Positions 54,363 through 63,700 are shown, numbered from the stretch's first letter. The stretch is 64,000 bases of DNA from an uncultured Verrucomicrobiales bacterium (GCA_937901085.1 CALCHQ010000086.1:5509-69508); one strand, 5' to 3'. The notes: generated from the letters alone by a model not told the origin. Translations and numbers: made by a program.

Positions 54363-54779
54363 ATGCCCATGCAATTCAAAATCATCACCCCCATGCGAAC
54401 CGCCCTTGAGGTGGAGGTAAACTCCATCCGGGTACCGGCCAGCAAGGGTGAAATGGAGGTGCTGCCCGGCCACGCGGCCATCATCACCTCTGTGGCCAAC
54501 GGAGAACTCTCCTACACCTGCCCCGGCAAGCCTGCCGAAAGCCTCTTTGTAGGTGGCGGCTTCATGCAGGTGGATAACGACCAGGTATTGCTGGTGACCG
54601 ATACCGCTCTCACCGTGGACGAAATCGACACCACCAGCGTGGAGAAGGCACTCGAACGTGCCCAGGCCGCTTTCCGCGACGGCACCTCCGTACTCGACCG
54701 CGAAGAACAGGCTCGGCTGGAGGCCTCTATCGCCAAGCAGATTGCCATGCTCGACTTCCGCAAGAAGCGGCGCATCTGA
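54363..54779 (+). CDS. atpC: ATP synthase F1 subunit epsilon
   Basis: 138 residues. Epsilon links gamma to the c ring and inhibits ATP hydrolysis. The beta-sandwich begins MQFKIITPMRTALEVEV and includes LPGHAAIITSVANGEL. The C-terminal helical pair (TSVEKALERAQAAFRDGTSV onward) is present. It is the last atp gene, followed by a strong terminator. Confidence 0.95.
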   Translation: MPMQFKIITPMRTALEVEVNSIRVPASKGEMEVLPGHAAIITSVANGELSYTCPGKPAESLFVGGGFMQVDNDQVLLVTDTALTVDEIDTTSVEKALERAQAAFRDGTSVLDREEQARLEASIAKQIAMLDFRKKRRI

Positions 54780-54793
54780 AACAAGCTCATCGG

Positions 54794-54822
54794 AGCGAGG
54801 GACTTCAGTCCCTCGCTTTTTT
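54794..54822 (+). terminator. rho-independent terminator of the atp operon
   Basis: An 11-bp stem (AGCGAGGGACT / AGTCCCTCGCT) with a two-base gap at its tip (likely opening to a 4-base loop), followed by a run of T residues. Confidence 0.92.
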
Positions 54823-54839
54823 ATTGCCGCACTTGCCGC

Positions 54840-54868
54840 TTGACCAGCGGCGGGGTTTCTGGTAGCAT
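54840..54868 (+). promoter_or_regulatory. predicted near-leaderless promoter of the ABC transporter operon
   Basis: TTGACC (54840-54845), 17-base spacer, TAGCAT (54863-54868). Seven bases separate it from the ATG at 54876. An in-frame ATG at 54867 overlaps the -10 and is excluded. Confidence 0.65.
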
Positions 54869-54875
54869 GCAACGA

Positions 54876-55856
54876 ATGCTTCAGAAACTACTCAGCTGCC
54901 TGCTACTGGTCTGCTTCCTGCTCCTTACGGCGGGATGCAGCCAGGAGAACCCGGATAGCAGGGTTATCCGCATGGGCGGATTCCCGAATGTGACCCATGT
55001 GCAGGCGCTGGTGGCCCGCAATATGAGCCGCCACGGCGAAGGCTGGTTTGAACGCTACCTGCCGGGCTATTCCATTGAGTGGTACACCTACAATGCCGGC
55101 CCTACGGCCATGGAAGCGCTTTTCGGCCGCACGGCAGACCTCACCTATGCAGGCCCCAGCCCGGCGCTGAACGCCTACGCCGTCTCTGCCGGGCGCGAGG
55201 TACGCCTGCTGGCTGGTGCAGTCAATGGCGGAGCCGCCCTCATGGTGGCGGAAGGCAGTTCCATTACCACCCCGGCAGATTTCAAGGGGCGCAGCATCGC
55301 CACACCCCAGCTGGGCAACACGCAGGATGTCTCCTGCCGCGCCTGGCTGGCCCGCAACGGTCTGACCTGCACGCTGGAGGGCGGCGGGGATTGCCGCGTT
55401 GCCCCCACGCCCAACTCCATGCAGCTGCAACTCATGAAGCAGGGTGATATTGATGCCTGCTGGACGGTGGAACCCTGGGTCTCCCGGCTGGAAGCCATGG
55501 CCGGCGCACGCCTGATGGTGCAGGAGCCGGATGTTGTCACCACCGTTCTGGCGGGGCGCGTGGGCTGGTTGAAATACCACCCGCAGGAAGCGGCCCGCAT
55601 CATCCAGGCCCACAAGGAACTGACCCAGTGGATTATTGACCACCCGGAAGAAGCACAGGCGCGGGTAATTGAGGAACTGACGCTTCTTACCCAGGCCCCC
55701 ATGGAGCCGGAACTGGTGCGCAGCGCCTGGAAACGCCTCAGGCTGACCCACGAAATCGACCTGCCGGGACTGGAACAATTTGTCAAGGATGCCCAGCAGG
55801 CCGGACTGCTGGACCGCATGCCTCCGTTACAAGGAATCATTTACAAACAGGACTGA
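54876..55856 (+). CDS. ABC transporter substrate-binding lipoprotein (SsuA/TauA/NMT1-like)
   Basis: 326 residues. The signal ends in the lipobox LTAGC with Cys21, so it is a lipoprotein. The body matches the periplasmic binding proteins for sulfonates, taurine, nitrate or related small molecules: GGFPNVTHVQALVARN, an AGPSPALNAYAVS stretch, and LKQGDIDACWTVEPW as LMKQGDIDACWTVEPW. Six cysteines in the mature part are more than usual. It is coupled to the ATPase gene by TGATG overlap. The ligand cannot be fixed. Confidence 0.83.
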   Translation: MLQKLLSCLLLVCFLLLTAGCSQENPDSRVIRMGGFPNVTHVQALVARNMSRHGEGWFERYLPGYSIEWYTYNAGPTAMEALFGRTADLTYAGPSPALNAYAVSAGREVRLLAGAVNGGAALMVAEGSSITTPADFKGRSIATPQLGNTQDVSCRAWLARNGLTCTLEGGGDCRVAPTPNSMQLQLMKQGDIDACWTVEPWVSRLEAMAGARLMVQEPDVVTTVLAGRVGWLKYHPQEAARIIQAHKELTQWIIDHPEEAQARVIEELTLLTQAPMEPELVRSAWKRLRLTHEIDLPGLEQFVKDAQQAGLLDRMPPLQGIIYKQD

Positions 55857-56665
55857 TGACCCAGGAAAAACTACACCAGGAGATACACAACTTCCCCACC
55901 GCCAAGCTCAGCATCGAGCATGTGTGTAAGGATTTCGTGACCAAACGCGGCACGGTGCGCGCGCTGGACGATGTTTCCCTCACCATCAACGAGGGTGAAT
56001 TCGTCTGCTTTGTCGGACCGAGCGGCTGCGGCAAATCCACCCTGCTCAACATCATTGCCGGGCTGGACAAACCCGACAGCGGCATGGCCCTCATCGACGG
56101 CACCCCCATCACCGGGCCGGGGCGCGACCGCATGGTCATGTTCCAGGAACACGCCCTTTTCCCCTGGCTCGATGTCATCGGCAATGTCATGTTCGGGCTG
56201 AAACAGAAACCCAACCTGACCGACAAGGAGCGCCTGGAGGTGGCTAAATACTACCTTTACCTGGTGAAGATGGACCGCTTTGCCCACGCCAATATCCACG
56301 AGCTGAGCGGCGGCATGCGCCAGCGCGTTGCGCTCGCGCGCTCCCTGGCTCCCAACCCCAAGATTCTGCTCATGGACGAGCCCTTCTCTGCGCTGGATGC
56401 CATGACCCGCGAACAACTCTACGGCGACATCCAGGAAGTCTGGGAAAAACGCCGCAAGACCATCGTCTTTGTGACCCACAACGTGCGTGAGGCGGTGTGC
56501 CTGGGCAGCCGCGTCATCCTGTTCTCCCCGCATCCCGGCCGCGTACGCGAGGAATACCCCGTCTATCTCGCGCGCCCCCGCAACATCAACAACCACGACC
56601 TCGCCGACCTCTCGCAGGACATCACCTCGGCACTCAAGGGCTACACCGCCAACGAATCGGATTAA
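55856..56665 (+). CDS. ABC transporter ATPase (SsuB/TauB-like)
   Basis: 269 residues. Walker A is GPSGCGKST (54-62), the Q-loop is MVMFQEHALFPWLD, the signature is LSGGMRQRVALARSLA, and Walker B is ILLMDEPFSALD with the H-loop VTHNVREA. It powers the adjacent permease. The N-terminal extension of about 15 residues before the fold is unusual but short. It overlaps the binding-protein gene by one base, and the permease starts eight bases after its stop. Confidence 0.93.
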   Translation: MTQEKLHQEIHNFPTAKLSIEHVCKDFVTKRGTVRALDDVSLTINEGEFVCFVGPSGCGKSTLLNIIAGLDKPDSGMALIDGTPITGPGRDRMVMFQEHALFPWLDVIGNVMFGLKQKPNLTDKERLEVAKYYLYLVKMDRFAHANIHELSGGMRQRVALARSLAPNPKILLMDEPFSALDAMTREQLYGDIQEVWEKRRKTIVFVTHNVREAVCLGSRVILFSPHPGRVREEYPVYLARPRNINNHDLADLSQDITSALKGYTANESD

Positions 56666-56672
56666 GACCTCC

Positions 56673-57464
56673 ATGAAACGCACCCTTATCACCTGCCTTT
56701 TCTTCATCCTGCTCATCCTGCTCTGGGCTGCCCTCACCGGTGACCTTGCGGCATTCGGGCTGGATATCAGCCTGTGGTCCCCCTATGTCCTGCCCCCGCC
56801 CAGCACCGTGGGGCACTACCTGTGGGACAACACCGTGAATGGCAAGATTCCGCTCTCCATGCTCATCACCCTGCGCCGCCTGCTCATCGGCTACGCCATC
56901 GGGCTTGTGCTGGGTGTCCCCCTGGGCATGCTGGCTGCCCGGTTCCGCAGCGTGAACGACACCCTGGGCATGCTGGCTCTGGGGCTGCAGGCGCTGCCCA
57001 GCGTCTGCTGGGTTCCGCTGGCCTGCATCTGGTTCGGGCAGACGGAATCCGCCCTGCTCTTCGTGGTCATCATGGGTACGCTCTGGAGTGTCCTGCTCTC
57101 CACCCAGAACGGCATGAAGAACGTGCCGCCCATCTACGCCCGCGCCGCACGCACCATGGGTTCCAGCCCGCTGCACACCCTCATCTTTGTCACCCTGCCC
57201 GCCTCTGCCCCCTTTGTCGTCAGCGGCATGAAGCAGGGCTGGGCCTTTGCCTGGCGCTCCCTCATGGCGGCAGAAATCTACGTCTCCGTCGTTTCCGGCT
57301 TCGGCATCGGCCAATACCTGCACTATGGGCGCGAACTGCAGCGCATGTACCAGGTCATCGGCATCATGTTCATCATCATTACCGTGGGTCTGCTGGCCGA
57401 CAAGATTATCTTCTCCCCCATCGAATCCTGGCTGCACCGCCGCTGGGGAACAGACAAGGAATAA
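56673..57464 (+). CDS. ABC transporter permease (SsuC/TauC-like)
   Basis: 263 residues with about six membrane segments. The family N-terminal stretch WSPYVLPPPSTVGHYLWDN is clear. The ATPase-contact EAA loop is ARAARTMGSSPLHTLIFVTL and the following ASAPFVVSGMKQGWAFAWRS. The ATG at 56673 (MKRTLITCLFF) was used; further upstream the frame runs inside the ATPase gene. It probably works with the two preceding gene products as one importer. Confidence 0.92.
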   Translation: MKRTLITCLFFILLILLWAALTGDLAAFGLDISLWSPYVLPPPSTVGHYLWDNTVNGKIPLSMLITLRRLLIGYAIGLVLGVPLGMLAARFRSVNDTLGMLALGLQALPSVCWVPLACIWFGQTESALLFVVIMGTLWSVLLSTQNGMKNVPPIYARAARTMGSSPLHTLIFVTLPASAPFVVSGMKQGWAFAWRSLMAAEIYVSVVSGFGIGQYLHYGRELQRMYQVIGIMFIIITVGLLADKIIFSPIESWLHRRWGTDKE

Positions 57465-57486
57465 CAGCCCCTCAACCATTGACCTT

Positions 57487-58866
57487 ATGATGCCGGACTG
57501 GATTGCAGAACTGAACGATTTGCTGGGCGATTGCGTGTACACCGATGAAGCCACGCTGCACGCCCACGCCGGTGACAAGTGGCATGCTGAAGCGCTGCCG
57601 CAGGCCGTGGTCCTGGCCACCACCACCGGGCAGGTATCGGCCGCCCTGCGCTTTGCCCACGAACGGGGCATCCCCGTCACCCCTCGCGGTGCAGGCGTGG
57701 GTTATGTCGGCGGCTGTGTCCCGGTACAAGGGGGCATCGTCCTCTCGGTGGCGCAGATGACCCGCATTCTGGAAGTCAACCCGGCCGATGGCGTGGCGGT
57801 GGTGGAGGCAGGTGTCCTCACCGCAGAACTGCAAAACGCCTGCGCTGCCATGGGCTGGTTCTACCCGCCCGATCCGGCCTCCCGCAAGGAATCCAGCATC
57901 GGCGGCAACATCGCTACCAATGCAGGCGGCCCCCGCTGCCTGAAATACGGCGTCACCCGCGCCTATGTGCTGGGGCTCACCGTTGTGCTGGCAGATGGCC
58001 GCATCCTGCGTTGCGGCGGCCGCACCCACAAGAATAAGCAAGGCTTTGACCTTGTAGGCCTCTTCTGCGGCAGCGAAGGCATGCTCGGCATCGTGACCGA
58101 AGCCACCCTCCGCATCATCCCCGCCCCGCCCGCGCGGGCCGCCCTGCATGCCAGTTTCCCACAATTTGCGCTGGCGGCAGCCGCTGTCCAGAACACGCTA
58201 CAGGGCGGCCACCTGCCCTGCGCCATCGAAATCACCGATGCCTTCACCCTCGCAGCCGCGAGGAAACACCTGGGACCCAGCGCCCTGCCGGCAGATGCCA
58301 GGGGGCACATCATCATCGAAATCGATGGCCAGCCCGATGCCGTTGCAGCCGAGCTGGAAGCCATCGCCCGCATCCTGCGTGATACAGGCGCCTCTGAGGT
58401 CATCTATGCCCGTACCGAGGCCGAAGTGGAAGCCATCTGGCAGCTGCGCCGGGAATTCTCATACAGCCTCAAAGCCACCGGGCTCACCAAGCTGAATGAA
58501 GACATCGTCATTCCCCGCTCGCGGCTGGTCGATCTGGTCAACTTCTGCGAAAGCATGCAGCAGGAAACCGGCATCCCCGTAGCCTGCTTCGGCCACAGCG
58601 GCGATGGCAACATCCACACCAACATCATGGTACTCAAAGGAAAGGATGGCCAGGACGACCGAAAACCGGCCGACGCCCTCGTCCACCGCCTCTTCGACTG
58701 GGTCATGCAACACGGCGGCAGCATCACCGGCGAACATGGCATCGGCCTGGCTAAAGCCCCCTGGTTTGAACAGGCTATCGGCGCCGTTGCCATGGATACC
58801 CACCGCGCATTGAAAACAGCCCTCGACCCCGCCGGAATCCTCAACCCCGGTAAAATGGGAATCTGA
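57487..58866 (+). CDS. FAD-binding oxidoreductase, GlcD/D-lactate dehydrogenase type
   Basis: 459 residues. It is a vanillyl-alcohol-oxidase-fold flavoprotein that oxidises a 2-hydroxy acid such as glycolate or D-lactate. FAD-binding motifs are PRGAGVGYVGGCVPVQGGI (about residues 67-85) and SSIGGNIATNAGGPR. C-terminal family motifs are CFGHSGDGNIHTNI and GSITGEHGIGLAK. GlcE and GlcF partners are absent here, so it may act alone or with proteins encoded elsewhere. It follows the ABC permease by 22 bases; whether the two share a function is unknown. Confidence 0.88.
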   Translation: MMPDWIAELNDLLGDCVYTDEATLHAHAGDKWHAEALPQAVVLATTTGQVSAALRFAHERGIPVTPRGAGVGYVGGCVPVQGGIVLSVAQMTRILEVNPADGVAVVEAGVLTAELQNACAAMGWFYPPDPASRKESSIGGNIATNAGGPRCLKYGVTRAYVLGLTVVLADGRILRCGGRTHKNKQGFDLVGLFCGSEGMLGIVTEATLRIIPAPPARAALHASFPQFALAAAAVQNTLQGGHLPCAIEITDAFTLAAARKHLGPSALPADARGHIIIEIDGQPDAVAAELEAIARILRDTGASEVIYARTEAEVEAIWQLRREFSYSLKATGLTKLNEDIVIPRSRLVDLVNFCESMQQETGIPVACFGHSGDGNIHTNIMVLKGKDGQDDRKPADALVHRLFDWVMQHGGSITGEHGIGLAKAPWFEQAIGAVAMDTHRALKTALDPAGILNPGKMGI

Positions 58867-58905
58867 AACCACCAGCCCTGCGAATTTTCAATCACTCAGA
58901 GCGTT

Positions 58906-58946
58906 TTGACGTTGACCCAAACCTAACATCTATGATAACATATCCT
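58906..58946 (+). promoter_or_regulatory. possible promoter region before the OlsF-like gene
   Basis: Two overlapping choices fit poorly: TTGACG (58906-58911)-N19-TATGAT (58931-58936), and TTGACC (58912-58917)-N18-TAACAT (58936-58941). A further TATCCT lies at 58941. The region clearly looks like a promoter but its register is not decided. Confidence 0.4.
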
Positions 58947-58950
58947 CATG

Positions 58951-58966
58951 GGTGTGTAAACACACC
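58951..58966 (+). promoter_or_regulatory. perfect 7+2+7 inverted repeat, candidate operator
   Basis: GGTGTGTAAACACACC lies between the predicted promoter and the ATG at 58979. It could be a repressor site or a leader hairpin; no regulator gene is adjacent. Confidence 0.55.
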
Positions 58967-58978
58967 GGTGCGTGCGTT

Positions 58979-60766
58979 ATGAAAGCAAAAATCATGGATT
59001 TGGGGGACTATATCCCCGGCGGCAGAAAAATGCCGGAATGGCTCCTCAATCTGGGAGAACGCCTGCTGGGCTTCCACATATTCAATTCAGCTCACTCCAG
59101 AATTGAAGAAGAACAGGAAGCCGGCAGCACCGACAACTTCTTCAAACTCGCCTGCAAGCACCTTCCCCTCAACTACGAAGTCAAAGGGCAGGAAAATATC
59201 CCGGCAGAAGGCCCCTGCGTCATCGTCTGCAACCACCCGCACGGCATGTCCGATGGCCTCATGATTGGCGACATCGCCATGAAGGTCCGCAGCGACATCC
59301 GCATCGTCGTCAACGACTTTCTCAACTGCGTGCGAGGCATGCGCCCCTACCTGATTACCGTCGATGTCTATGGCGGAGAAGAAGCCAAGCGAGCCAACAT
59401 GGCAGGCATGCGCGAAATGCTCAAATGGCTGCGGGACGGCCACTGCCTCATCATCTTCCCCAGCGGCTCGGCCGCTTCCTGGTCAGAACAGGACGGACGC
59501 GTCATCGACGACCCCTGGCAAACCAACATTGCCACCATCATCCGCAAAACCGGAGCCACCGTCGTCCCCATGCACCTTTCCGGGCAGAACGGCAAGCTGT
59601 TCCAGTTTGTCACCCGCCATTGGAAAGACAAGCGCGGTGCGCTGCTGCCGCGTGAAATCAAGCGCGACCGCAAAACTCTGCACCAGATACGCATCGGCAA
59701 ACCCATCACCGCCAACCGCATGGAACTGCTGCCGGATGATGCAGCCCTCTCCGACTTCCTGCGCCTCAGCAGCATGATGCTGCGCTACCCGGACACCGCC
59801 GCCAATCTCAGCAACGACATCCCGCGCAAACTCGCCCCCATTGACACCCCGGTCGCCCCAGAACTCCTGCAGCAAGAAATCGACTCCCTGCCCGCCGAAC
59901 AACACCTGCTCTACACCCACAAAGGCACCGGGCTGCAAATCTACACAGCCAAAGGCAGCCGGATACCCCGGCTGCTGCACGAAATCGGCATCCAGCGCGA
60001 AATCACTTTCCGCTCCGTCGGAGAAGGCTCCGGTCTCTCCTGCGACACAGACGAATACGACCTCTACTACGACCACCTCATCATGTGGGACCCGGCCGAA
60101 CACCGCATCGCCGGTGCCTACCGCATGGGGCGCACCGATGAAATCGTCACCGCCCGCGGCTCCACCGGCATCTACAATTCCGAATTCTTCACCCTGGGCA
60201 ACGACTTCGTCAACTTTGTCAAAAACGGGTTGGAAATGGGGCGCGCCTTCATCACCGCCCCCTACCAGAAACACCCGGCCTCGCTCGATACCCTCTGGAT
60301 GGGCATCGGCAGCTTCGTTGTCCGGCATCCGCAGTACCGCTACCTCTACGGCACCGTCAGCGTCTCATCAGACTACACGGTACGTTCCCGCACCCTCATC
60401 CACGAATACCTCAAATGCCACTGCATGCATCAGGAACTGGCGCAGGATGTGGAAGCCAAGACCCCGCCCAGAGGCATGGACCTGCAAAGTGAAGATGCCC
60501 GGCTCCTGCCCACCGCCATGGGAGATCTGCGTATCCTCTCTGCCATGATCAGCGACCTGGAGCCCGATGGTCGCAGCATTCCCGTCCTGCTGCGCCAGTA
60601 CCTGCGCCTCAATGGCAGAATGATATCCTTCAACGTCGACAGCGAATTCGGCGACACACTCGACTGCCTCGTCCTGGTAGACCTGCACAACGCCCCGGAT
60701 CGCCTCATCGGCCGCTACTGCGGAACAACATTGAATTCTGCCACCCGACAGGCGGGAGAAGCTTGA
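58979..60766 (+). CDS. OlsF-like bifunctional acyltransferase (PlsC-like + GNAT-like)
   Basis: 595 residues. The N-terminal half is a PlsC/1-acylglycerol-phosphate-type acyltransferase: NHPHGMSDG, with His86 and Asp92, and FPSGSAASW are its motifs. The spacing of five residues between His and Asp matches the hemolysin/OlsA-like group. The C-terminal half (from about residue 310) resembles the OlsB-type N-acyltransferase fold (SCDTDEYDLYYDHLIMWDP, then GAYRMG). The combination is that of OlsF, which can make ornithine lipids. Start is the ATG at 58979. Downstream LptD-like gene is 35 bases away. Substrate is inferred from family. Confidence 0.78.
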   Translation: MKAKIMDLGDYIPGGRKMPEWLLNLGERLLGFHIFNSAHSRIEEEQEAGSTDNFFKLACKHLPLNYEVKGQENIPAEGPCVIVCNHPHGMSDGLMIGDIAMKVRSDIRIVVNDFLNCVRGMRPYLITVDVYGGEEAKRANMAGMREMLKWLRDGHCLIIFPSGSAASWSEQDGRVIDDPWQTNIATIIRKTGATVVPMHLSGQNGKLFQFVTRHWKDKRGALLPREIKRDRKTLHQIRIGKPITANRMELLPDDAALSDFLRLSSMMLRYPDTAANLSNDIPRKLAPIDTPVAPELLQQEIDSLPAEQHLLYTHKGTGLQIYTAKGSRIPRLLHEIGIQREITFRSVGEGSGLSCDTDEYDLYYDHLIMWDPAEHRIAGAYRMGRTDEIVTARGSTGIYNSEFFTLGNDFVNFVKNGLEMGRAFITAPYQKHPASLDTLWMGIGSFVVRHPQYRYLYGTVSVSSDYTVRSRTLIHEYLKCHCMHQELAQDVEAKTPPRGMDLQSEDARLLPTAMGDLRILSAMISDLEPDGRSIPVLLRQYLRLNGRMISFNVDSEFGDTLDCLVLVDLHNAPDRLIGRYCGTTLNSATRQAGEA

Positions 60767-60801
60767 CAATTCATCATATTCATGCGAAATTAAAATCGCT
60801 C

Positions 60802-63240
60802 ATGGGGAAAAAACATTTCAGACAAAACAAGCGGCGGACCAAAGCAACACTGGCCCTGATTCTGGGAAGCCTCACCCAGCTGCCCCTGCAGGCAGCGGAA
60901 CTCATTCCCCTCCCGGAAGACATCTTCTCCAGCAAAGACACCGCCAACCCGGTACTCGACATCACCAACCGTGCCGTCAGCACCTTGGGGGGCTCTACCC
61001 CGCAGATACCTGACAACCTGCAGGTCACCAACGAAGACGGCACCATATCGTACAACCACGACAAGCACAGCTTCAGCTACCAGGGAAGCAGCGAAAAGCC
61101 CATCCGGCTCCGCACCGACGGAGGCTCCGACATCCACACCCCCGCCATGGAAGCCAAGCTGGACACCAGCGAGGCCCTCCTCACCGGGCCGCTCACCATC
61201 TACCAGGACGAAATCCTTGTACGCGCCGGGGACGGAGGCTACTACAACTGGAAAGAAAAACGCACCTCCGTCGGCAAAGTCCGCATGAAAGTCGGCGGTC
61301 TGCTCGTGCGCGGCTCCCGCATCGACTACAACACCGATACCAAAGGCAAAGAATACATCACCGTCTACGACGCCTACGTCACCACCGACGACGTCCAGAA
61401 ACCCTCTGTCTGGGTAGGCACGGGCACTCTCACCATCTATCCGGGAGACTACGGCCGCGTTTCGCGTCTCAGCATCGCCACCGAAGAAAACGACTACACC
61501 GTCCCTGTACTGGGGTGGTTCACCTTCTCCCACTCCCTCAACCCGCGCGAAGGCTATCTGCCGGGAGGCGGCACACGCTCCATCTGGGGCACCTATCTGG
61601 AAAACAACTACGGCATCCTCTTCGGTAACCGCCGGGTCGACGGCGTCATGCCCACCGCAGACTATCTGGCCACCCTGCACCTCGACTACCGCACCCGCCG
61701 CGGCCTGGCCACAGGCCTTGACATCGAAGACATAGGCATGACCCGCAGGAACTCCACCATGGACGGCTTCTCCATCTACTACGCAGATGACACCGACCCC
61801 ATGATCAACCCCATCAAGGGAGACCGCCTGCCTACTGACCACCAGCGCTACCGCATCGCCCTGCACACCCTGTGGGATGTCACCCCGGAAGCAGACACCC
61901 ATTCGGACTGGCAACTTTCCGCCAATGTCAACGTACTGAGCGACAGGTACATGCTGCGCGACTTCTTCCCGGACATCAGCCGCGTCGACGACAAGCCAGA
62001 CAACACCGTCCGCCTCGTCCGCCGCACCGACAACACGCAAAGCATGCTCTACACACGCTTTGCACCCAATGACTACTACCAGACCAACGAACGCGTAGAA
62101 GCCTCATTCTACCGCGTGCGCTCTGCCATCGGCAACACAGGCATCAACTACGAAACCAACAATTCAGCCGGCATCATGCGCCAATACCTGCCGCATGAAA
62201 CACGCCTTGAATACCAGAAGCAGATAGATAGCCTGCGCGACAGCAAACTCCGGGAATACTACACACGCCTCAGCAACGCCCAAAGTTACTTCCGCGTCAA
62301 CAGCACACACGAATTCACCACCAACCTGACCGCGTTCCGCTTCCTCAACATCACCCCCAAGGCAGGCGGCGGCTACACCGGGTACTATGACGTAGGCGGC
62401 ATCGGCTCCGACAACCGCCTCCTCGGCTACGTCAGCTGTGATTTCAACATGAAATTCCACAGCAGCTACCCCAACTTCAAGTGGAAAACCTTCGGACTGG
62501 ACGGTCTCAACCACCTCATCCAGCCCTACGCCACCTACTCACAAGGCTCCATCTCCTCCTCCAACCCGCTGGTACCCCAGATAGACACCTGGTCGAGCAT
62601 CTGGAGCGGCAATACCTCCCCCATGCCCCTCGACCTCTCCGGCTTCAACGCCATCGACAGCTGGGGCAACTGGAAAATCTGGCGACTCGGCATGAAGAAC
62701 GTCCTCACCTCTCGCATCGAGGACGAACGCATACGCCTCCTCGTCTGGGACACCTTTGTCGACCACAACCTCGACAACCCCAACTCTGACAGCGACTTCT
62801 CCAACCTGTACAACATCGTCAGATTCTACCCCTCCCAGAGGCTTGAACTTTCCGCCTACACCCAGACACCCACCATCAAACACGGCGAAGACTACCATCA
62901 ATACGGTGTCGGCATGCGCGTCATCCCCAGCTCCTGGCTTGAAACCTACGTATCATTCCACAGCATTACCAACCATCCCATCCAGGAAGACGCCGAACAA
63001 TTCCACCTGCGAACCAACCTGCGCCTCAACGAAAAATACATGCTTTCAGCGCAATGGTACTACGACATTGATGAAGGGCGCATGCCCATCCAGCAATACT
63101 CCGTCTTCCGGCACGCAGGCGCATGGTACATCGGTGCCACCGTCTACCTGCGAGACAATGGCGGCAAGAAGGAAACCGGCTTCGGCATCACATTCACCCT
63201 GGGAGAAACAGGTACAGCCCTGCCGATCAGCCTCTTCTAA
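60802..63240 (+). CDS. LptD-like outer-membrane LPS assembly protein
   Basis: 812 residues from the ATG at 60802. Signal peptide-like residues 13-31 (TLALILGSLTQLPLQA) precede the mature protein. The N-terminal part contains an OstA-like region (around 110-160). The next region, VPVLGWFTFSHSLNPREGYLPGGG, matches the LptD segment that precedes the barrel. The C-terminal 550 residues alternate like a large beta-barrel. LptD inserts LPS into the outer membrane. An upstream TTG overlaps the preceding stop and was not chosen. The neighbour OlsF-like gene makes an envelope operon plausible. Confidence 0.76.
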   Translation: MGKKHFRQNKRRTKATLALILGSLTQLPLQAAELIPLPEDIFSSKDTANPVLDITNRAVSTLGGSTPQIPDNLQVTNEDGTISYNHDKHSFSYQGSSEKPIRLRTDGGSDIHTPAMEAKLDTSEALLTGPLTIYQDEILVRAGDGGYYNWKEKRTSVGKVRMKVGGLLVRGSRIDYNTDTKGKEYITVYDAYVTTDDVQKPSVWVGTGTLTIYPGDYGRVSRLSIATEENDYTVPVLGWFTFSHSLNPREGYLPGGGTRSIWGTYLENNYGILFGNRRVDGVMPTADYLATLHLDYRTRRGLATGLDIEDIGMTRRNSTMDGFSIYYADDTDPMINPIKGDRLPTDHQRYRIALHTLWDVTPEADTHSDWQLSANVNVLSDRYMLRDFFPDISRVDDKPDNTVRLVRRTDNTQSMLYTRFAPNDYYQTNERVEASFYRVRSAIGNTGINYETNNSAGIMRQYLPHETRLEYQKQIDSLRDSKLREYYTRLSNAQSYFRVNSTHEFTTNLTAFRFLNITPKAGGGYTGYYDVGGIGSDNRLLGYVSCDFNMKFHSSYPNFKWKTFGLDGLNHLIQPYATYSQGSISSSNPLVPQIDTWSSIWSGNTSPMPLDLSGFNAIDSWGNWKIWRLGMKNVLTSRIEDERIRLLVWDTFVDHNLDNPNSDSDFSNLYNIVRFYPSQRLELSAYTQTPTIKHGEDYHQYGVGMRVIPSSWLETYVSFHSITNHPIQEDAEQFHLRTNLRLNEKYMLSAQWYYDIDEGRMPIQQYSVFRHAGAWYIGATVYLRDNGGKKETGFGITFTLGETGTALPISLF

Positions 63241-63265
63241 GTCCTCCCCCCTCTGAAACAAGCAA

Positions 63266-63302
63266 GAAGCCCGCAGAAACACCATCTGCGGGCTTCGTTT
63301 TC
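63266..63302 (+). terminator. rho-independent terminator after the LptD-like gene
   Basis: A perfect 12-bp stem (GAAGCCCGCAGA / TCTGCGGGCTTC), 7-base loop, then GTTTTCTAT. Confidence 0.85.
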
Positions 63303-63387
63303 TATCCTGTGTTCACGCTACACACCCAGCGCCGCTCCCTCTCATTCAACATTATAATTTCTACATTCAAAATAAAGAGCCTCTTGT

Positions 63388-63418
63388 CACGGCGTAGCCC
63401 GTAAGGCAGAGACGGGTC
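63388..63418 (+). repeat. CGGCGTA-hairpin-GAGACGG repeat, copy A
   Basis: CGGCGTAGCCCGTAAGGC then AGAGACGGG. The middle forms a small GCC-CGTAA-GGC hairpin. Confidence 0.75.
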
Positions 63419-63495
63419 TCGCTGGGGCTTCGCGCGTGTCGCCCCCCGCTCTGCGGGGTATGGGGGTAGTGGGCATTCTCCAAAGCTCCCCCCCG

Positions 63496-63585
63496 TTCAC
63501 GCGCAGCGTGAATATCGTTGCCCGAAGGGCAATATCGTTTTTGCCAAAGGCAAAAATATCGTTCAAGCCGCAGGCTTGAATATCG
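63496..63585 (+). repeat. hairpin string 1 (four units, spacer TATCG)
   Basis: Four perfect hairpins, each followed by TATCG: TTCACGC-gca-GCGTGAA (63496-63512), TTGCCC-gaa-GGGCAA (63518-63532), TTTTTGCC-aaa-GGCAAAAA (63538-63556), TTCAAGCC-gca-GGCTTGAA (63562-63580). Stems differ, but every loop has three bases and the spacer never changes. Confidence 0.92.
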
Positions 63586-63700
63586 TTACCCCGCAGCTGC
63601 CCTGCCTCCCTCTATCGCAGACCGGGACTTAATCCCGTTCTCCGAAACCCAACGCACCGCAGCCGCGCCTGACTCCCCAAATTGTACTTTGACTTAAGAA

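Noticed and set aside
60763..60796. Internal promoter for the LptD-like gene
   Set aside because: TTGACA lies at the end of the OlsF-like gene, but the best -10 (TAAAAT) is 22 bases away. Read-through from the OlsF-like gene is simpler.
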